Source: Clostridium sp. CAG:678 | GTDB taxonomy: Bacteria > Bacillota > Clostridia > Oscillospirales > Acutalibacteraceae | Direction: 5' to 3' | NCBI GenBank assembly: GCA_000431535.1 | Contig: HF991821.1 | Coordinates: 1 to 64,000 of the forward strand | Length of the DNA: 64,000 nt | In this document: positions 17,953-27,343 of the stretch, piece by piece | Numbering within the stretch: position 1 is the stretch's first letter | How the letters are laid out: the number at the start of each line of letters is the position of its first letter | Position numbers and translations under genes: made by a program | The notes under the pieces: generated by a model | Databases searched by the model: none | What the model was told of the DNA's origin: nothing | Seen by the model: only the letters and a program-made list of their open reading frames with translations

Positions 17953-17977
17953 AAAAGGCGCCCTTTCGGTACGCCTT
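17953..17977. terminator. Hairpin between LysR and MerR-like genes
   Basis: AAAGGCG and CGCCTTT arms with an 11-base loop lie between two genes read leftward. It resembles a terminator for the LysR gene. Confidence 0.55.
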
Positions 17978-18011
17978 TATTGTAACGCTGTATTGCCTTT
18001 ATGTAAAATAC

Positions 18012-18902
18012 TTAAATTGCATTATCAGATATTCCTGAAATACATTTCTTAACCTCATCAATGAATTTTACGGACGCCGCCGAGGCGGGCTGCTCTTTTT
18101 TCCACGCTAAAACTGCGCCGACATCCAGTTTTGGCGCAAGCGGAATGATTCGGATGCCGGGGAACACATCATCCAAAACATAGCAAAGCGCCGATCCAAC
18201 GCCGTTTTGCACCATATTCACGGCATTTCTTACAAGATTATAGGTTGCCGCGATCTCAAGATTATCATAATATTTTCCAAACCAGCCGGCAAATGTGTCT
18301 TTAATAGACTGGCGGTGCACAAAAATCAGAGGAAGCCCCACCAGATCTTTCGGCGTTACAAATTCCTTTCCGGCAAGCGGCGAATCCTCTTTCACCATAA
18401 CTGCCCACTGCTCGCGGACCGGCATTCGTACAAATTCATACTTGCTGATATCCACCGGTTCCATCATAAGGCCAAGATCAAGCAGCCCCTTTTCTATGCG
18501 CTCCTTGATATCATCTGCATTTGCAGTATAAATCGAAAACCGAACGCGCGGATATTTTTCCCTGAAAGCCGCAATTCTTGCGGACAGGAAATCCATATTT
18601 CTCGTTTCACCGCAGCCGATTGCGATCTCGCCTGCAAGTTCGCCGTTACTGCCTGAAAGCTCTATCTTTGTTTTTTCTTCAAGGGAAATGATCTCCTGCG
18701 CGCGGCGGCGCAAAAGCATACCCTCCTCTGTAAGGCGGATATTATGATTACTGCGTGTAAAAAGTTTTACGCCGAGTTCCTCTTCAAGCTGCATCAACTG
18801 GCGTGACAAGGTGGGCTGGGTTATATGTAAAAGCCCTGCCGCTTTGGTTATATTTTCCTCACGAGCCGTCATTAAAAAATATTTTAACACTCTCAGCTCC
18901 AT
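18012..18902 (-). CDS. LysR family transcriptional regulator
   Basis: A typical 296-residue LysR regulator. The helix-turn-helix is in residues 1-60 (NITKAAGLLHITQPTLSRQL), followed by the linker helix and a periplasmic-binding-like effector domain (AGEIAIGCGETRNMDFL onward). It lies upstream of the MerR-like, aldo/keto reductase and carboxymuconolactone-decarboxylase-like genes in the same direction, and such regulators commonly control neighbouring redox genes. The inducer is unknown. Confidence 0.92.
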   Translation of the reverse strand: MELRVLKYFLMTAREENITKAAGLLHITQPTLSRQLMQLEEELGVKLFTRSNHNIRLTEEGMLLRRRAQEIISLEEKTKIELSGSNGELAGEIAIGCGETRNMDFLSARIAAFREKYPRVRFSIYTANADDIKERIEKGLLDLGLMMEPVDISKYEFVRMPVREQWAVMVKEDSPLAGKEFVTPKDLVGLPLIFVHRQSIKDTFAGWFGKYYDNLEIAATYNLVRNAVNMVQNGVGSALCYVLDDVFPGIRIIPLAPKLDVGAVLAWKKEQPASAASVKFIDEVKKCISGISDNAI

Positions 18903-19017
18903 AGATCACGCCTCCCTTTCTTTAATTTTATCATACTATTAAAGCCTTTGCAACATATCTAAAAACGAGAAATAGCGCATAAGCATTATAAACCATTTCT
19001 ATTTCAACTGCTTTTAA

Positions 19018-19048
19018 AAAGAAAGATCCCCCGCGCAACGAGGGATCT
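19018..19048 (-). terminator. spo0A terminator
   Basis: On the reverse strand the arms AGATCCC and GGGATCT, with additional CG pairs, are followed by TTCTTTTTAAAA, directly after the spo0A stop. Confidence 0.75.
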
Positions 19049-19059
19049 GCACACCGCAA

Positions 19060-19821
19060 TTAAGATGCTGATTTTAAAGTGAGCCTGAGTTTATCCGCGA
19101 TCATGGCTATAAATTCCGAATTCGTGGGCTTGCCTCTCTGGCTCTGAATGGTGTAACCGAAATAGGACGAAAGCACATCCACGTCTCCTCTGTCCCACGC
19201 AACTTCAATTGCATGGCGAATGGCTCTTTCCACTCTGGATGGGGTTGTGTTATACATCTTGGCTACTGTTGGATAAAGCAGTTTCGTTACTGAAGACAGC
19301 ATTTCCGTATCCGAAACGGATAACTTGATTGCCGTGCGCAGATACTGATAACCTTTAATGTGCGCCGGAACACCGATTTGCCGCATAATATCTGAAATCA
19401 CAACCTCAATATCCACATCATGAACGGCGCTTCTGCCCTTTTGCCTGCTCTTCCAAACGGAAAGTTTTTCAATCTTTCGTGCAACGGATTGCGCGCTGAT
19501 CGGTTTCAGCAGATAATAATCCGCGCCCTCGCTCATAAGCTGTTCCTCAAACTGCGGATTATCCACAGAAGAGAGAATAAGTACAAGCGGCTTTTCGGTA
19601 TCTTTACCCGCAATATGCTCCAAAACATCAATCGCATCCGCATTCGGCATGAACGCATCCATCAATACTGCGTCAAAATGCTGTGAATCTATCGCGGAAA
19701 TGATCTTGTTTCCGTCTTTTGCGCAAGCGGCTGCGTCAAAACCTGTTTTTACAAGTTCTTTTACGCATTCCCTGCCGAATTCATCATTTTCTCCTACTAA
19801 AACTTTAAATTTACTTTCCAT
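19060..19821 (-). CDS. spo0A: Sporulation master regulator Spo0A
   Basis: Response regulator that commits the cell to sporulation. The C-terminal DNA-binding domain is nearly diagnostic: [30 protein letters not shown] and [17 protein letters not shown]. The N-terminal receiver has the phosphoacceptor Asp55 (LMDAFMP), Ser84 and Lys106, but the acidic pocket reads GENDEF at residues 10-15 where the family usually has two adjacent Asp. The gene starts after GGAGGTAAAC. It has a sigma-A-type promoter and an upstream 0A box and ends at its own terminator. The spo0A family is limited to endospore-forming Firmicutes. Confidence 0.97.
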   Translation of the reverse strand: MESKFKVLVGENDEFGRECVKELVKTGFDAAACAKDGNKIISAIDSQHFDAVLMDAFMPNADAIDVLEHIAGKDTEKPLVLILSSVDNPQFEEQLMSEGADYYLLKPISAQSVARKIEKLSVWKSRQKGRSAVHDVDIEVVISDIMRQIGVPAHIKGYQYLRTAIKLSVSDTEMLSSVTKLLYPTVAKMYNTTPSRVERAIRHAIEVAWDRGDVDVLSSYFGYTIQSQRGKPTNSEFIAMIADKLRLTLKSAS

Positions 19822-19852
19822 ACGTTTACCTCCGTTTGTGTATTTCTTTCAC

Positions 19853-19881
19853 ATTTTATCATTATGCGGTAATATTTGCAA
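19853..19881 (-). promoter_or_regulatory. spo0A promoter
   Basis: Read leftward, TTGCAA (19881-19876) and TAAAAT (19858-19853) are spaced 17 bp and lie about 30 bases before the start codon. Confidence 0.6.
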
Positions 19882-19934
19882 CTATTTTTCACATATTTTT
19901 TCATTTTTTATAATTTAATTCACAAACAATCTAT

Positions 19935-19941
19935 TTCGACA
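19935..19941 (-). promoter_or_regulatory. 0A box (Spo0A binding site)
   Basis: The reverse strand reads TGTCGAA, the consensus core of the Spo0A binding site, within TTGTCGAAA. It lies about 115 bases upstream of spo0A and 85 bases upstream of the divergent HD-domain gene, so it could serve autoregulation of spo0A, control of the HD gene, or both. Confidence 0.65.
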
Positions 19942-20025
19942 ATTTTTTACAACTAAATTTTACATTTTGCACAAAAAATTACAATTTATATTTAAACTCG
20001 GCTAAAAATATGGTATATTTAATTT

Positions 20026-20523
20026 ATGAATACGAAGATTTTAGACGAATTATTTTTAGAAACCGTTAAATATTTTGACGGTGATGTAAAAAGAATACAA
20101 CATTTTACTAAAGTGCACGCCTATGCTGCGCTGATCGGTCGGCTGGAAGGATTGTGCAGCGAAAAACAGTTCATCCTTGAAACCGCTGCAATCGTGCACG
20201 ACATCGGCATTAAAAACGCAGAGAAAAAGTATGGCAACTGTAACGGTAAACTTCAGGAAACAGAAGGCCCTCCCGTTGCAAAAACACTGCTCAGATCCCT
20301 GAAAATTGATGAAGATACAATTAACCGGGTCTGCTTTTTGGTAGGAAACCATCACACATATAAAAATATAGATGATCTGGATTTTCAGATCCTTGCCGAG
20401 GCGGATCTGATCGTAAATTTCTGCGAGGAAGGCACTGCCGCAAGCGGAATTAAAAACGCGCTTGAAAACATTTTCAAGACTAAAACCGGCATGGAGCTTT
20501 GCAGATCAACCTTCACGATCTGA
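20026..20523 (+). CDS. HD domain phosphohydrolase
   Basis: A 165-residue soluble protein with the HD metal-binding pattern: His33 in HFTKVHAYA, HDIG near residue 64, NHH near 107 and a later Asp (EADLI). HD proteins of this size are phosphohydrolases acting on nucleotides or similar phosphoesters; the substrate is unknown. It is divergent from spo0A and shares the 0A box region, and is followed after 50 bases by a glycosyltransferase gene. Confidence 0.85.
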   Translation: MNTKILDELFLETVKYFDGDVKRIQHFTKVHAYAALIGRLEGLCSEKQFILETAAIVHDIGIKNAEKKYGNCNGKLQETEGPPVAKTLLRSLKIDEDTINRVCFLVGNHHTYKNIDDLDFQILAEADLIVNFCEEGTAASGIKNALENIFKTKTGMELCRSTFTI

Positions 20524-20574
20524 TCATAGGAATACATATTTTGACCCATCGCATAAAGAAAACGGAGCAACATA

Positions 20575-21696
20575 TTGAAGAAAAAGGTTTTGGTAGTCAT
20601 TCAGCTTTTGCGCCGCGGCGGCATAGAAATAGCGGCTGTGAATTTTGCATCCCATTTAAACAAGGATAAGTATGAGATCACATATTATCTTCAAAACGCG
20701 GATGAAGGGCAGGACGAAGATCTTGTGCAAAGCGTATTAAACAGCGGCGCAAAGATCATAGTCAGGGACCATTCCAAACAAGGATACGTGAGCGGGCTCA
20801 AAGACGCCGTAAAAATCATGAAGAAAAATAAATACGATATTGTGCATTCGCACGTTGTATTTTATAACGGAATCATCATGCTGGCAGCCAAGATCAGCGG
20901 TATAAAAAAGCGCATTGCGCATTCCCATGCCAGGATGTGGAACCGAAAAGAAACGCTGCCTTTTAAGTTATACCGTTTTATTATGCGCATTTTTATCAAT
21001 GCCTTTGCAACGGACAAACTTGCCTGCAGCACAGCGGCAGGCTGTTACATGTTTGGCAAAAAGGCGTTTGAAAAACACGGCCAAATCATTCTGAACGGGA
21101 TCGAAACTAAAAAATATGCCTTTACGCAAGCAACAAGGGAAAAGAAAAGACAGGAGCTTGGAATCACGGGCAGCGAACTTCTGATCGGTCATATCGGTTC
21201 CGTTTATAAAATCAAGAATCAGGTCTTTCTTACAGAAATCTTTTCTGAAATGCTGAAAAGCGAACCGAACATGGAACTCATGCTGGCAGGTGAAAAATTT
21301 GATTCACAACCGGTTGAGAAAAAGGCAAAAGAACTTGGCATAGATGAAAAAATTCGCATGCCGGGGCAGCGAAATGACATTTCTGAATTATTGCAGGCAT
21401 TTGATATCCTGATTTTCCCTTCCTTGGTCGAAGCACTGCCGGTCGCCCTGATCGAGGCGCAGGCTGCCAAACTGCCGTGCCTTGTTTCAGACCGGGTTAC
21501 CTCTGAAGTGAAATTCAACGAAAACGTGGAATTTATGCCATTGGAAGAAAGCGCGGAAAAATGGGCGCAAAAGGCGTTTGCATTACTGGCGCAAAACAGA
21601 GAAAAAATAAACATAACGCAACTGACGGATCACTGCGATATTTACAGAATCGCACAAAAACTGGATAAAATTTATACAAACGGAGCAAATGAATGA
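20575..21696 (+). CDS. Glycosyltransferase family 4 (GT-B)
   Basis: A cytoplasmic sugar transferase of 373 residues. The N-terminal glycine-rich motif is RRGGIEIAAVNFA; HSH and AHSHARMW mark the EpsF-like subfamily; the C-terminal nucleotide-sugar site has IFPSLVEALPVALIEAQAA with the E-x7-E pattern. The start is TTG at 20575, chosen because GGAG at 20564-20567 precedes it at 7 bases. The next gene overlaps by 4 bases. Both are read rightward, toward the large polysaccharide operon read leftward. Confidence 0.88.
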   Translation: MKKKVLVVIQLLRRGGIEIAAVNFASHLNKDKYEITYYLQNADEGQDEDLVQSVLNSGAKIIVRDHSKQGYVSGLKDAVKIMKKNKYDIVHSHVVFYNGIIMLAAKISGIKKRIAHSHARMWNRKETLPFKLYRFIMRIFINAFATDKLACSTAAGCYMFGKKAFEKHGQIILNGIETKKYAFTQATREKKRQELGITGSELLIGHIGSVYKIKNQVFLTEIFSEMLKSEPNMELMLAGEKFDSQPVEKKAKELGIDEKIRMPGQRNDISELLQAFDILIFPSLVEALPVALIEAQAAKLPCLVSDRVTSEVKFNENVEFMPLEESAEKWAQKAFALLAQNREKINITQLTDHCDIYRIAQKLDKIYTNGANE

Positions 21697-22688
21697 TCAG
21701 TATAATCGTGCCTATATATAAGGTTGAAAAATATATAAATAAATGTGTGGACAGCATTCTGCACCAAACATATGATGAACTGGAAATCATACTGGTTGAC
21801 GACGGTTCGCCGGATAACTGCCCGGCCATCTGCGACGAATATGCGAAAAAAGACAGCCGTATTCAAGTGATCCATAAGCAGAACGGCGGACTGATCAACG
21901 CGCGCAAATCCGGGCTGGAAATTGCAAAAGGTGAATATATCGGATTCGTTGACGGGGATGACTGGATAGAGCCGGAAATGTATGAACTTTTTGCACGGCA
22001 AATCAAAAAATACTCTCCGGATATGGTGATCAGCGATTTTTATTTTGACGACGGCAAACAGCTGCTAAACAGCGCGCAGTTATTTGAACATGAATATTAT
22101 GATAAGGACGCGCTGAAAAGCGAGATCTATCCGAAAATGCTGTTCAGCTCAACATATTATAAATTCGGAATCAATCCCTGCTGCTGGAGCAAAGTGTATA
22201 AAAAAGAACTGCTCAAAAAAAATCTGTTTCCCGTTGACGGCAGAATCAAGATGGGAGAGGATGCAGCGTTTACCTATCCCTGCCTGCTGGATGCCCAGAA
22301 CATTGCAACCGTGAAAACGCCGTGTTATCACTATATACTCAACCCACAAAGCATGACGAAATCGTATGACAAAGATCTGAAAGATATTATTTTTCTTCCC
22401 TATGCGCGCATAAAAGAAAAGTGCCGTGAAAGCGGTGCGGATCTCGGCACTCAGCCGGATTATTATCTTTTGTATCTTGCAAATTTTTTGATCCGCAATG
22501 AAACAAAATCAAAAAATCCGGGCGAGGGAATTCAAAAGTTGCTTGCAAACGCTGACGTAAGAAACGCGGCAAAACGGATTGACCGCTCCATACTTCCGTT
22601 TCACACAAAACTTTTCGCTTTTGCGCTTAAAATGCGAAGCAAGATGTTATTAAGATCATACATGACACTGCTCAAAACGGTCGTTTAA
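21693..22688 (+). CDS. Glycosyltransferase family 2 (GT-A)
   Basis: A 331-residue inverting transferase of the WcaA/EpsJ type. Residues 1-110 are the nucleotide-sugar domain: SIIVPIYKVEKYINKC, LVDDGSPDNCP and the DXD-like DGDDWIE. The N-terminal part is highly similar to four other transferases at 30085-35274, while the C-terminal acceptor part differs. It overlaps the GT4 gene (ATGA) and ends at a bidirectional terminator. Confidence 0.9.
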   Translation: MISIIVPIYKVEKYINKCVDSILHQTYDELEIILVDDGSPDNCPAICDEYAKKDSRIQVIHKQNGGLINARKSGLEIAKGEYIGFVDGDDWIEPEMYELFARQIKKYSPDMVISDFYFDDGKQLLNSAQLFEHEYYDKDALKSEIYPKMLFSSTYYKFGINPCCWSKVYKKELLKKNLFPVDGRIKMGEDAAFTYPCLLDAQNIATVKTPCYHYILNPQSMTKSYDKDLKDIIFLPYARIKEKCRESGADLGTQPDYYLLYLANFLIRNETKSKNPGEGIQKLLANADVRNAAKRIDRSILPFHTKLFAFALKMRSKMLLRSYMTLLKTVV

Positions 22689-22698
22689 ATGAATCCAA

Positions 22699-22729
22699 AA
22701 AATGCGGCTTTACCGCCGCATTTTTTATT
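22699..22729. terminator. Bidirectional terminator at the convergence of two polysaccharide operons
   Basis: AAAATGCGGC and GCCGCATTTT arms (22699-22724) with a 6-base loop, flanked by A and T tracts. It separates the rightward GT pair from the leftward operon ending at 22725. Confidence 0.85.
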
Positions 22730-23600
22730 TTATACTGTGAAGCACCATATCCACTATATTACCATCAACAGTTAAATTAAATTTACGTGCAAACATCGCA
22801 GGAGAAGATTTTATGAGAGCAAAATCTTCTTTTCTGAAGACGTACGGATTGCCTCTTTCCCAGTCAATCAGCCGGGCACAGGCAAGATGATCATCATTGC
22901 AATTCGGCATATACAGATGATCTTTAAACGGGCTGTTTACCAAAATTGTTTGCACAAAGACTTCGTCAGCGCAATAAGAATACTTAAAAATTTGTTCCCA
23001 GCGGTTCATATTTTCAACAATATAGCGGGCAAAATCACCTGTTATGCTAAACCAATTACAGCCCTTTTGAACCTGAATGTTATTTTTTTTAAGCCGATCC
23101 ACGCCAAAAAGCATTTCTACTTTTAATATGGCATATGAAATCAGTTTGCGTGCAAAAGTACGCTTGCCTCTGAAAAAATGATAATATTTTATTCTTGCCA
23201 CAGAAGAATCCGAAACCGGATTGGAGGAAAAATGAAGAAATTCTTTTCCATTATGTTCCCCAAAAAATTTATGTATCTCCTCATTGGATTTGATTGGGAG
23301 ATCGCATCCGGAAATCAGGTGAAAATAGGAATATTTCTTATTCTCCTTTTCGTTTTTTACAGCGGCGTCAATCAGCAGCATTTCTGCTTTCACTTGGCTG
23401 TAATCGCCCCAAGTTACATTGACTCGTTGTGTGAAATGAATTTCCGAAAACTTTGGAATTGCCTTGAAACGCTCGAAATCAAAATCTTTAACTTTCGCGT
23501 CAATATGTATAAAGATATCGTTTCGTTTATCGTCAAGCGCAGTAATCAGCTTTTCAAGCAACGCAAACTGATCATGCGCGATAATCATTATGGCGTGCAC
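22725..23600 (-). CDS. Branching beta-1,6-GlcNAc-transferase-like protein (GT14)
   Basis: A 291-residue protein matching the core-2/I-branching enzyme family: IIAHDQFALLEKLI at the start, FIHIDAK, VTWGDYSQVKAEM, SGCDLPI and the later DEVFVQTIL. Bacterial members add a branch sugar, often a xylose or hexosamine, to a surface glycan. It is the last gene of the leftward polysaccharide operon. Donor and acceptor are unknown. Confidence 0.85.
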   Translation of the reverse strand: MHAIMIIAHDQFALLEKLITALDDKRNDIFIHIDAKVKDFDFERFKAIPKFSEIHFTQRVNVTWGDYSQVKAEMLLIDAAVKNEKENKKYSYFHLISGCDLPIKSNEEIHKFFGEHNGKEFLHFSSNPVSDSSVARIKYYHFFRGKRTFARKLISYAILKVEMLFGVDRLKKNNIQVQKGCNWFSITGDFARYIVENMNRWEQIFKYSYCADEVFVQTILVNSPFKDHLYMPNCNDDHLACARLIDWERGNPYVFRKEDFALIKSSPAMFARKFNLTVDGNIVDMVLHSIK

Positions 23601-23626
23601 AGCGATCCCCCTTTAACTCAAATTTT

Positions 23627-24664
23627 TTATATTTTCACACTTTTAAATATTTTACCGTCAACAAATTTCAAAACTTTTTTAAATAAGAATGCAAGCGCCA
23701 CCGTTGCCGCAAAACTGATCAAAACAAAGAAATAGGTATTGGTTATATGAAAATGCAGCAAAACGATCATTGGAATACGCATTAAAATATAGATTTCAAA
23801 CAAATGCGTTCCAAAAAACTGAAGAATCTTATTATGAATATCGATTTTCATGGTAGCCGCAACAATAACTGCGCAAAGAGAAACCTGAGAGATCTCGTAA
23901 AACAATATATTCCGGCGGAGCAGATGCGAAACAACAAATACAACTGCGCACAATGCAAACAGCAGATAATAATTTACAGGCTTTTTCCGTACAAAATCTT
24001 CGATCTTATTTTTGCCCAAAGAATACCATATCCCAAGCGGATAAAGAAGAACCGTATCAAACCACCAGGCGTCTTTAAAGAAAGCAAGAACGGCGATATA
24101 CAAAACCGTAAAGAAGGTAATCAAAGCTGCTGCCCGCGGATACTTATCTTTACAGATTTTAAATGAAATATAGGTGATGAGATATAGAATCAGCACGGCA
24201 AAAATATACCAGTTGCTGTTGCCGACGGATTCCCAGCCGGTAAAGGACAGCAACACGTGCAAAACGCTGTAATCTTTTAAAGTGCCCAGACACAGATCAA
24301 GTATCACAAATAACAAAACCGCTATATCAAAATGGAGCAATGTTTTGGCAAAACGGTTTTTCGGGAAGGTATGGATATAGTCCGATCCTTTTTTCTTTAT
24401 GGATTCCATAACGCCGTAACCGGAATAGAACAGAAACATAACGACTACGCCCTGACCCAAATGATCCTGAAAAAGATCATAGAAACTGTTTAAAGGGTCT
24501 GACGAATACTGTGGCAACGTTGAAATGCAGTTTCTGGCATGGCTCAAAAACACCAGTAATATAAACAAACCTTTTATGGCATTGGTTCTGTCTAAAGCAA
24601 GATAGTTTTCATTGAATCCACTTAAAACAGGCTTGGCAAACTTTATGCGCCATAAACACAACAC
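23627..24664 (-). CDS. Membrane acyltransferase (acyltransferase 3 family)
   Basis: A 345-residue integral membrane protein with about ten hydrophobic helices; its front part has DRTNAIKGLFILLVFLSHAR, with the family's conserved His after the first helix, and GQGVVVMFLFYSGYGV. It probably O-acetylates the polysaccharide. The annotated start is GTG 24664. A strong ribosome-binding site, AAGGGGTGAAG, lies further upstream near 24700, and the frame stays open back to there with ATT (24691) as the only start-like codon at good distance. The upstream stretch would complete a first hydrophobic helix, so the true start may be non-canonical. Confidence 0.82.
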   Translation of the reverse strand: MLCLWRIKFAKPVLSGFNENYLALDRTNAIKGLFILLVFLSHARNCISTLPQYSSDPLNSFYDLFQDHLGQGVVVMFLFYSGYGVMESIKKKGSDYIHTFPKNRFAKTLLHFDIAVLLFVILDLCLGTLKDYSVLHVLLSFTGWESVGNSNWYIFAVLILYLITYISFKICKDKYPRAAALITFFTVLYIAVLAFFKDAWWFDTVLLYPLGIWYSLGKNKIEDFVRKKPVNYYLLFALCAVVFVVSHLLRRNILFYEISQVSLCAVIVAATMKIDIHNKILQFFGTHLFEIYILMRIPMIVLLHFHITNTYFFVLISFAATVALAFLFKKVLKFVDGKIFKSVKI

Positions 24665-24707
24665 AATAACAAGCGCAAATAATATAGTAATACGACTTCA
24701 CCCCTTA

Positions 24708-25732
24708 CTATTTCACTATACCTATTTTTTTACATATCTTTGTTATAATACTTTTTATGAATATAAACGGATAATCAAATAACGGAAAAGAAAGCGCACA
24801 GGTTACAAGAAATCCAATAACTGCCAAAATTACGATTCCGAAAACCGACATTTTATCGACCAACAATTCTCCTAAATTAAGATCAATAATAAGCAATGCG
24901 AAAAAATAATGCAAATAGTAAACGGGAAAAGTTCTTGAACCTGCGTTTGTAAAAAACACTAAATGCTTTTTACTTATAAGCGCACACCAGCCTACAATCA
25001 TCACAGCACTTATAATATATTGCAAAGTTCTTAACAGCACTCCGGTTAACGGAAATCCACAAGCGGAATAAGATAATCTTGAAGCAAAAAAGTTTCTGAG
25101 CACAAAAACTTTATCGGTAAATAATATTGATATTACAGCAAAAGTAATAAAAAAGCATATACTGATTATTTTTACCTTTTTGGTTTTAATAAACTTTTCT
25201 GCTTTTATCGGATTAAAGCAATATCCGGCATAAAAGAACGGGAAAAACACAATAAACTTTGAAACGCAAAGAAAATCGCCTATTATATTAAAATATCCTG
25301 CAGCCAATGCAATGATAATTGACAATGGAAAAACAATTTTGGAACTTATTCTTCTAATCAAATAAACACTAAACATTCAGCAGTTACTATAAGATACCAA
25401 GGAATATTAGATGTTGAAAACCAAGACCATTCAGGTTCAGACCCTGCAATATCTTCAAATATCCATAAAGCAAATTTTAATATGTAAGCCAACAAAAAGT
25501 AATAAATAACTTTATCGATTCGCAATTTATGAGTATTATCATATTTCAAAAATAAGCCGGATATAAAAAGAAATGTTGGCATATGGAAAGAATAAATAAA
25601 AACATAAATCCCTTGTGCAACTCTGTTTGGGCTTTCATCAATTAGACCCAACAAAAAATGAAAGAAGACGACTGATGCTATTGTAAAAAATTTTACGTTA
25701 TCCCAATAGGAATTTCTTGATCTTATTTGCAT
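24708..25732 (-). pseudogene. Frameshifted membrane acyltransferase (fucose-4-O-acetylase-like)
   Basis: Two consecutive frames make one acyltransferase 3 protein. The 5' part (25732-25358) starts SYWDNVKFFTIASVVFFHFL and ends ...IPWYLIVTAECLVFI. The 3' part (25376-24708) starts MFSVYLIRRIS and continues with VFFPFFYAGYCF and PVYYLHYFFALL. Family members run straight from the IPWYL segment through a helix into the FPFF-AGY segment, so the break at about 25358-25376 looks like a one-base loss near a TTT run. Either the gene is broken or the reading frame varies or slips; a sequencing error is also possible. It probably once O-acetylated the glycan. Confidence 0.8.
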
Positions 25733-25734
25733 TT

Positions 25735-27339
25735 TTAATTTATGTTACCTTTCAGTTTATCATTGGCGATATATCCAGATACTGTACTAAGCAAATCAAA
25801 CATTATTTCAGTTTGCTTTGGTGTATCATTTTCAAATGTAGAGTTGTATAAAGTGTATGCCAAATCTATGTATTCCGCATAAATTATCAGATCACGTTTA
25901 AACCATTTTGAGAAATAGTTAACTAATAATTCAAAGCGTTCTTTTAAACCGAAACCGGTGTTTTTCAATATATCGTTTCTAATAAACCGGGCGGTTTCAA
26001 ATTCAGCAGGCGCTTTAAACCCGATTGGGTCAATAGCAACATAATAATCTATATTTTTTATTATATTAAATTCATGAAGATCTCCATGAATATAGTAATT
26101 TTTTTTATTTTTAAACACATTGTCATACAAATGAACCGCATTTTTTAACACAAAACTAACTTCATTTTTCATAAACGGAACTTTACTGCAATTGAGCATC
26201 CGCTTTTTAAGGCCGCCATAATAATCTACTGCTATATATGATTCATTATATGTAACAAGTGAGCCTATAACCGTATTCCAGAATTTTGTAAGAAGCACAT
26301 TATCCTCAAACGAAGCATATTTTGCAGGCTGAACCTGCTTAAGCAAGAGGGCGGAAAACTCATCATCAAACTCCATAACGGGACACAGGTATGTGTTTTT
26401 ATGTGACAGATAAAAATTTTTTTCAAAATCATATCTATTTATAAATTTCGGTATGAATTTCAAAACTATCTTGCCAAAAGTTTTACTATCAGCATTCAAG
26501 ATTAATCCAAATTTACTTGTTTGATTGGCAACAAAAGATTCTATACCCCATTTAATAAATAATTTTTGATAATTTTGTGAAATGAAATCAAGCCAATTAT
26601 TTGTTTCGTCTTTATATTTTCTAAGTAAATATGACCGAAGACCCTCAGTGATGAAATCTTCTTTTTCATATATTTTGGAAGATACAACATTTTTGCTTTT
26701 AAAGTAATCTATCATCAACTCGGCATACTTTAATTCAAAATCATATGTTATCTTCAAATTGTTTTTAAATTCAAAATTTAAAAATCTCTTAGCGTTTTTA
26801 GGAAGTTGATTTGCAATTTCCGAAGTGGGGGCATCAGGATCAAAACAATCATAAAGCATTCTAAAATTAAATGCCTCGGGAGATTGGGTAATATAAAAAT
26901 CATTGCGGTCAAAAACTTCAAATTCGTAATTACCTAATTCACCCGTTATTTTCTGACAGGTTATTACACAATCATAATCGTCGAGTTTACTGAAATAATC
27001 ATCTATAAGTTTAGGGTAAACAAAGGGTGCAACCGCATCAAGTATACAGATTTTATCACAATTATAATTGTCTTTAATATAATTTAATCCATTATAAATA
27101 GACCAACAGCGTTCGGGTCCGTTATGAACTATATCCAAATTACCGTTTTCAAGTTCTTTACTGAATGAAACACATTGCGGATCACAAACAACCACAACAG
27201 CATCCGTAAGAGATGATCTTCTGCATGCATCGATAACATAGTCTATAACCGGCTTACCTTTAATCATATTGTATTGCTTTGGGATGGCGGTTCCGAATCT
27301 TTTTCCGATTCCGCCGCTCATGACCATGGTTATATTCAT
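25735..27339 (-). CDS. IspD/TarI-like cytidylyltransferase fused to an APH(6)/Hur-type kinase
   Basis: A 534-residue two-domain protein. Residues 1 to about 218 resemble IspD/TarI cytidylyltransferases: MSGGIGKRFG, IPKQY (Lys21), GPERCWSIYNGL, LDAVAPFV, ITQSPEAF and NLKITYDFEL. Residues about 225-534 resemble aminoglycoside 6-phosphotransferase/hydroxyurea-type kinases: YIHGDLHEFNII with the presumed catalytic Asp420 and Asn425, then AIDPIGF with Asp437, and a late RND. The arginine normally in the HDAARP motif of IspD is Ala104 here. I infer that one domain phosphorylates a small polyol and the other activates it with CTP. It lies 4 bases after the TagF-like gene, which would use such a CDP-alditol. 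It is not expected to act in isoprenoid synthesis. Confidence 0.8.
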   Translation of the reverse strand: MNITMVMSGGIGKRFGTAIPKQYNMIKGKPVIDYVIDACRRSSLTDAVVVVCDPQCVSFSKELENGNLDIVHNGPERCWSIYNGLNYIKDNYNCDKICILDAVAPFVYPKLIDDYFSKLDDYDCVITCQKITGELGNYEFEVFDRNDFYITQSPEAFNFRMLYDCFDPDAPTSEIANQLPKNAKRFLNFEFKNNLKITYDFELKYAELMIDYFKSKNVVSSKIYEKEDFITEGLRSYLLRKYKDETNNWLDFISQNYQKLFIKWGIESFVANQTSKFGLILNADSKTFGKIVLKFIPKFINRYDFEKNFYLSHKNTYLCPVMEFDDEFSALLLKQVQPAKYASFEDNVLLTKFWNTVIGSLVTYNESYIAVDYYGGLKKRMLNCSKVPFMKNEVSFVLKNAVHLYDNVFKNKKNYYIHGDLHEFNIIKNIDYYVAIDPIGFKAPAEFETARFIRNDILKNTGFGLKERFELLVNYFSKWFKRDLIIYAEYIDLAYTLYNSTFENDTPKQTEIMFDLLSTVSGYIANDKLKGNIN

Positions 27340-27343
27340 GATT

